Source: Parelaphostrongylus tenuis
Taxonomy: Eukaryota > Nematoda > Chromadorea > Rhabditida > Metastrongylidae
DNA length: 64,000 nt
Reading direction: 5' to 3'
NCBI GenBank assembly: GCA_019055375.1
Contig: JAHQIW010000010.1
Span: 186,001 to 250,000 of the forward strand
Each line of letters opens with the position of its first letter. The stretch's first letter is position 1. Below, one piece after another: positions 51,701-59,169 of this stretch. A program made the translations under genes and the position numbers. The notes beneath the pieces were generated by a model that was given only the letters and a program-made list of their open reading frames with translations, made no database searches and was not told where the DNA came from.

Positions 51701-54700
51701 CGACGAAGTTTGAAATTTTTTGAATTGCAAAAAATTTCTGTGCAAGAAGGGTCAGTCGTATTCAGGAGAACTAGTAAGTACAGTAGGCTACCACCTATTT
51801 CATCATTGTTTCAGTAAATCCAAATTTCATTCAAAGTCTGGGTGTAGAGATCTATTCTTTCCTGACAATCGAAGCCTGATACTTCAGCAATGCGCTGGAT
51901 TGGCTGCTGTTTCAAGTTCACAGACTATGATGATTTCACATCATCTACAAGCTATACCAGCCACTGCATAATCTGGGTAATGTAACTATACCGCGTATAT
52001 TTATGTCTATTCTCGAGGGTTACCGTGAGAAATTGGATCCGCAAGCAAGTAAAGCTGCTATTCGTAAATGTTATCTTTTATGGAGGATATTGCAAAGCTG
52101 CTAGTTGTTGCTATTGTGAGAGATGTTATGACTTTGAATAAGAGGTCTTCTACAGTAGGGAAACTTGAGTCTTACACACTGCCTCCAAAGACATGTTGCA
52201 AACTTCTGCCAGATGTGTAAATCAAGTAAACCAATCACATAGCTCGAATCCATAACGCTGATGCGCAAAGGTAAGAATATACAATTACGTGGATTGCTCT
52301 GTAGCATTTTCGCTAGCTAGCTGTCACATCGTCATGGTTTTGGTAGTTTAGCTGCCTACGAGTATTCGCTTCTCTTCCTCATCTTACTATTGACGTAAGT
52401 TTATTACGCCATTACAACTACAACTTGCTATGTTGTTTGCGAATATTCGAAAGCTTACCTTTCAGCGTCGCCATGTCATTAGAAAAGACGGGGAAGCTCT
52501 AAAAGAAGAAGACTGGAAAGCCTTAGGAGAAGAAGACTGGAAAGCTTTTAGAAGATGAAGAATTGGAAACCATGTTCACAGGCTTGGCTGTAAGCGCTGA
52601 CGAGGACACTGGTAACGAATCAGACGCGAGCATGGACAAAAACGTGGACACTCCACAAGGTTCTGGGGATGCTAATCTCAAATACTCACAAGATCACGCC
52701 GCTCCACAGCCGACACCCAGGCGTATTTATTCTCGATGTCACTTTGCCACGAAGTGGACGTTGTATTGGATGTTATAAGAAATTGGTAGTACGTGTAGAT
52801 GCTTATGCTTATGCTCGAAACAAAGGCAAAAAAGTAAGCACGAGGTCCAGCCGATGTCAGCATTATATTTGTTTACCTTGTTTCAATACTGCTCATTGGA
52901 GATGTGCTGTTAGGCGCTTTAGCGTTTGACAAGTTTCTATAATTTAGGTAGAAAAATCATGTCGTATGATACTGAAGACATTTACGAACCGAGAACTGAT
53001 TATTTTAGGACTCGATGTTTATTGTGATAGAACGCATATTTTGATGAATGCAACAAGCAAAATTCTATGCAACGCGGGTGAATGTTGACCGGTACTGATA
53101 TTCAGGGTGAACAGCTAATCATCGATGGTTGTTGTATAATTTATTGCTTGCTGAATAAATATTTCAATCAAAAGATCAATAACATCGGTGAAAGACTTGA
53201 TAAATTTGGGTGAGGAACGTGCAGTTTCTCCACAAAAGTACTCTACAAATTGATGATTGTGGGGCTTTATGAAAGCTTATCCCATGCGTGCTAAAAATTA
53301 CACCACATAAGCTTCTTAAAAAGTCATAAATCGAAAAAAAATCCGTTTCAGTTTTACACTGTTGCATATCCTTTCATATCATTTGAGCCAACGTGTCATG
53401 TGGTCTGGTAAGGGCTCTTGTACAGCCCGATACACGTGTTTCGTCCTTACAGACTCGTCAGTCGGGCAGAACCCGTCGTCTTTCGATATTTTTATAGTCA
53501 GTTCTCTCGGCAGCTCTGCTCCCTTACAGAGAGTCATCGAAGACGAACGTTTTACACCCTATGTCAAGCTAAATTTTTACCTAACACAGAACGTTTGCGC
53601 ACTCGATTGCTCTTTGGCTGGTATTTTTATCATATTATACCTTTATTTCGAGCGCTTTATTAAGACCACGCTCAAATTTCAATAGATCCCTTCATTATTA
53701 TTTGATATAGTTGATATTACTGTTGCATATCGTCAAAAATTGATAAGTAATAAATGGAGATGCGTTATTTTTCCCTTGATGGTAGCTTGGTAATGAAAAG
53801 TGGTAATTTTTAACATGTGGACTTTCTTTTTACAGAAAAAGACATTTATAGAAGGCCTATAGTAACATATCATTCTTTCTGATCATAAATTGTCTCTAAG
53901 GTACGAATTTCACTATACTATCACCAAAACAGCCACTGTGAAGTTCAAGAGACTAGATGTTCACTCAGAGTGTGGAATCTAATCTTGATTTCCTTCCTTC
54001 AGGGCACTAAGAGATAAGTTCAAGAAAGCCTAATTAATTATTAAAATCTATACTTTTCGGACTATCGAACGATTATCAAAATTCTACTGTAAGGTCAGGC
54101 ATAAACTATAGCGAAGCAAGCAAAGCACTCTGGAAGCAAAACGCAGTTTTTGTTCATTGTTTTTACAGCGCTTAAGAAACTACAATTGCAAATCCAATTC
54201 AAAAACGAAGTATATATTTAGAACCATCATTTTTCAAACTATCGAATGATCACTGAAACTTTAGTGAAAAACCTTCAATCTGTGAAAAGACCATGTGAAC
54301 ACGAGTGTAACTCACACTGCACACTACGAAGAAAAAAAACGCGATTTTCTCTTAGTCGCTACAGCTCACCGAAAAGACATTTCCAGAAGTCAAGGATACC
54401 ATCAGAACAGCAATTTTTTCAGCTATCGAATGGCTATCTAAAGTCTAACGAGAAGTCTATAGATGACGAGAAAAGCTCAAAAATTCGCGTGTACCATGTG
54501 TGATAAACACGGTTCCGAAAGGGTTAATAAGACGATCTCCTCAATGGTCAAAATTGTTCACGGAAACCCTAGAAAACAATTATCACGCCCAAAGAATCTC
54601 TAGATTAATGACAACTGACTAGTCTTTTTTACAAAACGCATAGAAATTAAAGATTTAATAGCATCCGCTCGAGTCATTGAACGGTCAATGAGACCACAGT

Positions 54701-57700
54701 TGGTGGTCCAGTTGACTCCTTCTAAAAGTTCGTTTTGATAAAGAGCTTTGAAGTCTTGAGCATGTACCGTCTACTCTTTTGGACAATCACAGAATGTCTT
54801 CGTAAACTAGTTCAGTTCTAATTTTACAATTCCGGAGAGATTACGGAGGTAAACCTAAAGAGTGTCACATGATGGGAATTTCAGGCAAAGCATCGTTTTC
54901 GTGAACGAATTAGATGATGACTACTGTTTTGTGTTTGGTAAACAATTCTCAACGAAGAAAAAGCAATAAGAAACCTTTCCGTATTTTACTAAGACAGAAT
55001 TTCATTGTGAAAGATTACGTAAGCTTGCGCTGTATTGGCAAACAACTGAGGGTTAAGATTTTTGGAGCAGCAAAGGGTTCAAAGTTGAGAATCTGAATTC
55101 TTTTCGGCGTTAAAAACAGTAGAATTAACACCCGTTGAAAACAAATAAACATTTTGAGGATGGATTGATGCGAAAAATGCAACACGGTTGGTAAAAACGG
55201 TAAGAGAAACGATAAGGAGTATACTTACGATCATTAGCTGATACTGATTTTTAACATGGGCTAGACGTTTATCATGATAGCACATTACCACTGATTGAGT
55301 TAACAATTGAACGTGCTGAAAACGTGACTGCTTACATCTAGGAGAAGTCCAAGCTTTCACAATCATGTTTATCAAATGGCCACTATGAAATCATACCTGC
55401 TCCAACTGAATACGCAATTGGTCCAACTCTTCGGATTTGAATTGGACAGGTTTCCCTAGATTGTAGAAATATAGAGGTAACTGTCCGAATATTATGGAGG
55501 CAATGGTCTAATAGATGTAGGATAGGCTTACCACTAATCAAACTAGAAGAATATGAACCGTCAGGAGGAGGGTCGTCCACAGGGAGTGTGACCTAAAAAA
55601 GCGGAAGAAACACTTTTTAGATAATGTTTCATGCATTTAGAATCACATGTAACATGTAAAAGACTTGAAAATCATACAAAATGTCATATTTTAAAATAGC
55701 AACTGTCTTTTCTCATAATTTATCAAAGAGTCAATGTACCGATGTATCGAAATTCTCGATTTACGGGAACGTTCCCTTAGAATTATAATGAGACGGTTGA
55801 AATTTGGAGTACGAAAGAAAAAACAAAGCAATGCTTAGAACTAAACGCAACATCCATACAGAAAAATGCTCAGCATCGTTCGTATGGGAAAAAACCATAC
55901 AAGAACCCATATTTACGCCTGGTTCTCTCGTTGTTGACAATAGTGGGAGCGAAGTTTGAGCGCACTAACGAGTGCGAGTATCGACTCAAACTCAGAATAC
56001 CTTTCAGGGTTATGAATACATTTGGTTGCATGAGTAATAATGGAGCCCTGTACGATCTATCGCTACTGTTTGCTAAACTACTTGCAATTACCACTAAATG
56101 ATCGGCTCACTTGGCTTCTCATCCGACAAGTGCTCGTTGATTCTCGAAAACATTCAGCGAAGGTTTGAAAAGTGCAGTCCACCTTAAGTTTGAGCACGCT
56201 CATTGAATTCTACCAACAACCACCAGACTAGATTGACAAGCGCCGCTTTTGAATCTCTTACATGATAAAAAGGAGTTTATTTTGAACGAAAATGTGTCCA
56301 CTGCTGTTCATCTGCTTCTAAACACTTTAATTCTCATGCCTATCCTCTAGTGTTCATAGAAATAATTTGGACAAAAGTGGTTCCTGTATTGGGGGTTCCA
56401 GACATCTCAATTTGCTTCTACCGTTCAATGGGCTTCTCATTACCTTTCGAACAGAACATAGCCTTCTTTTTTCTCGAGAAGCATGAAGAGAAGAGACAGA
56501 TGTAACACCCGCGAACTTCTGTGACTTGAGTTACGCTTTGATGGTATTCCACACAGGTTCTTTTCGCTTATTCGGGGACAAATGAAGAAGCTACCCCTTC
56601 GCTGGATAAAAACTTTCCCTTGCACTTTCAATATACATTTCAAAGCTCAAACTTCTCGAAGGTCACAACTCTTTACTCAAAGTATAAGGAGCCATTCGAT
56701 AGTGTAAGTTTCTACACGCTTTATTTTCTGAAAAGACCAATCCACTGCAATGTACAAGGGAGTTCAAATTGACTTTCACATATTCGGCGCGCTTGTTTAT
56801 AGGCTGATGCGCCGTCTGGAAGTCTACAACTCATGATTCAAAACGGCATTCCGCAATCGACTGATGGAAATGTGTTGATGCGTCACATATGAGGAGCGAT
56901 TATTGTATTCGATTAAGGAACTTTTCTGCGCTTCGAAAGAAACTCCACTTAAAACGTGTGACTCTGGATTTCTTCTACATGTTCATATGCTTTTCATGCC
57001 TCCAGCGAAGTAATAGTAAAAGTACGCGGCCGGTGTAAAACATATTTCTATTGTGAATGCTACGACCTTATAAACGGATGTTTTCAAAGAAGGAGCATAT
57101 AGCGCAGTAGCCAAATTTGAGCTTTCGAATTGTTGCTAACACTCTTAAGAAAAGTTATTGACCAGCGAAAGTAGTCGTTGCTTCAATTGCTTGCGGATAA
57201 CCGGAAATTTCCATTTGATGAAACAATGAGGAGAGAACTTAGAAAATATTCGACTATTTAGTTATCAGTAGGGTGAAATAAGATGCGTAAAAGAGAAAAC
57301 ACCCGCCTTTTGATCATTCTTCAATTGGCTGTTCCATCCTTCTGATCGGCGCTTAGTGCGTCTTTTCTTTGGGCTAGGAATTTTTGGAAGTATCAAATCC
57401 GAACGAATAGCCTCCACATCACTGCCAATCATCAAATCGAGAAAAAGTCCCTCAACTTCGCGCTCTAAAAAGAAAAATTGTGCATTGTAGGAAGTAAAAT
57501 GAATAAGATTTATCGTAAGGGTAGGACGGTACTTTTAAACTGTTTAAACAAATTACATGAAAACTTATAAAATGCTTAATAAAACCTCACTTGGTATCTC
57601 CGTGAATTTATCCATTCGCAATTCATCTTTGTCTTTCTCAATCTCTTGCAGATCTTCTAACTCAGTCAGCACATTATACTCCTCATCATCTGGATCGTCG

Positions 57701-59132
57701 TCATCGACTGGTAAGGTCTCATTTTCTGAACACAAACCATTGGTTTCTCAGGATCGGCTACTACTTGGATTAGTTCAGTTTCAACAAAGACCTTCAGACT
57801 TGGCAAAGAAAACTGCACAAATCTGAAAACTATGAGAAAAACCAACAACACTGAAGGATTCGTAAAGCGGATTACCAACCGTGTACGGGTGTTGAAGCAT
57901 GTAGGCCTTGCAGAAAATCCAAATAATCTGTATTTTCCACAAAAGTAAGCACCTGAAAAGATCATTTCTCATTCTTCTGGAAAAAAAAATTGGGCAAAAT
58001 TCATTACAAGTGTGATATGACGAAGTGATTTTTGTGCTTACCTCTTGTCCGTGGTCATCTACAAAACTGTCAAAGCTCTCCTGTGTAAACGGTGTATTTG
58101 AGCCAAGTGAGTAGTTCTCTTCAATGTGAGGAACACGTGATCGTAGCGGATACGGCGACGCCTCTGTGACATCATTCTCCTTTTCCTGTAATGAGTCTGC
58201 TACAGACAACCCTAAGTGCTGATATGTTTGGAAAAAGGAAAAAATGAATAGAATCAGTTCATCTTTTGATTAATTCACTTTAACTCCATTAGACCCGCAC
58301 CACGGTTTTCTTCTAGTAGGGTGGTCCTAGTAACCTCAACATTAGACACGGCTTTTTCCTTCATAGACCTCATATAAAACTCGTGGAACACCGTTTTTGA
58401 AACCTCGAGGATAGCCAGTTTGAGGGATTCCGTAGGATCTTCGTTACTGATTGCTGGAGAATGTTACTGGGCTGACAGGAAATCTACCGGACTTTCCCGC
58501 TTTTGGTAAGCATTTTTCAAGCATTTGAGTTTTTGTTTTTACTATCGTTTATAGCAGCTTCTTATAATTATTTTGATATATGACATCTATACATTTGTTT
58601 TAAGATAGAGTTGTCCGAAGAACAAATCGATTGTCGATGCTGCACGAACATCATTTGGGTTCAAGTGCAGCTTTGACACGTAACGATACTCGTGTAATAT
58701 CAACAATCGTTTTTACTTTTGGGACAACTCTATCTTAGAACAAATGTATAAGTGATGCATATATATATATACATTATAGAGCGCACGTGGCGCAGTGATT
58801 AGAGGTGCTCTGCGTCGCACACGAGGTCAATGGTTCGATCTCGCGCTCATGGCTCACCAAGCCATCCATCCCTCCGGGGTCGGTAAATTGGTACCAGGCA
58901 GGTCTCAGACTTGTCTGGAAGGATAAGCAGCACTGACTCGGTTCAGCGGGAGGCCACCGCGAGTCATTGTAAAGGCCAGATATGCATTCAATCACCTCAA
59001 ACGAAGTTAAAAATTGAAGTCGAATGCATGGCGCATCCCTCAGGGATTGATCAACGCCGAAAGCTTTATCCTTTTATCCTTCCTATATACATTATATATA
59101 CATATTATATATATATATATATCAAAATATCA

Positions 59133-59169
<37 letters not shown>

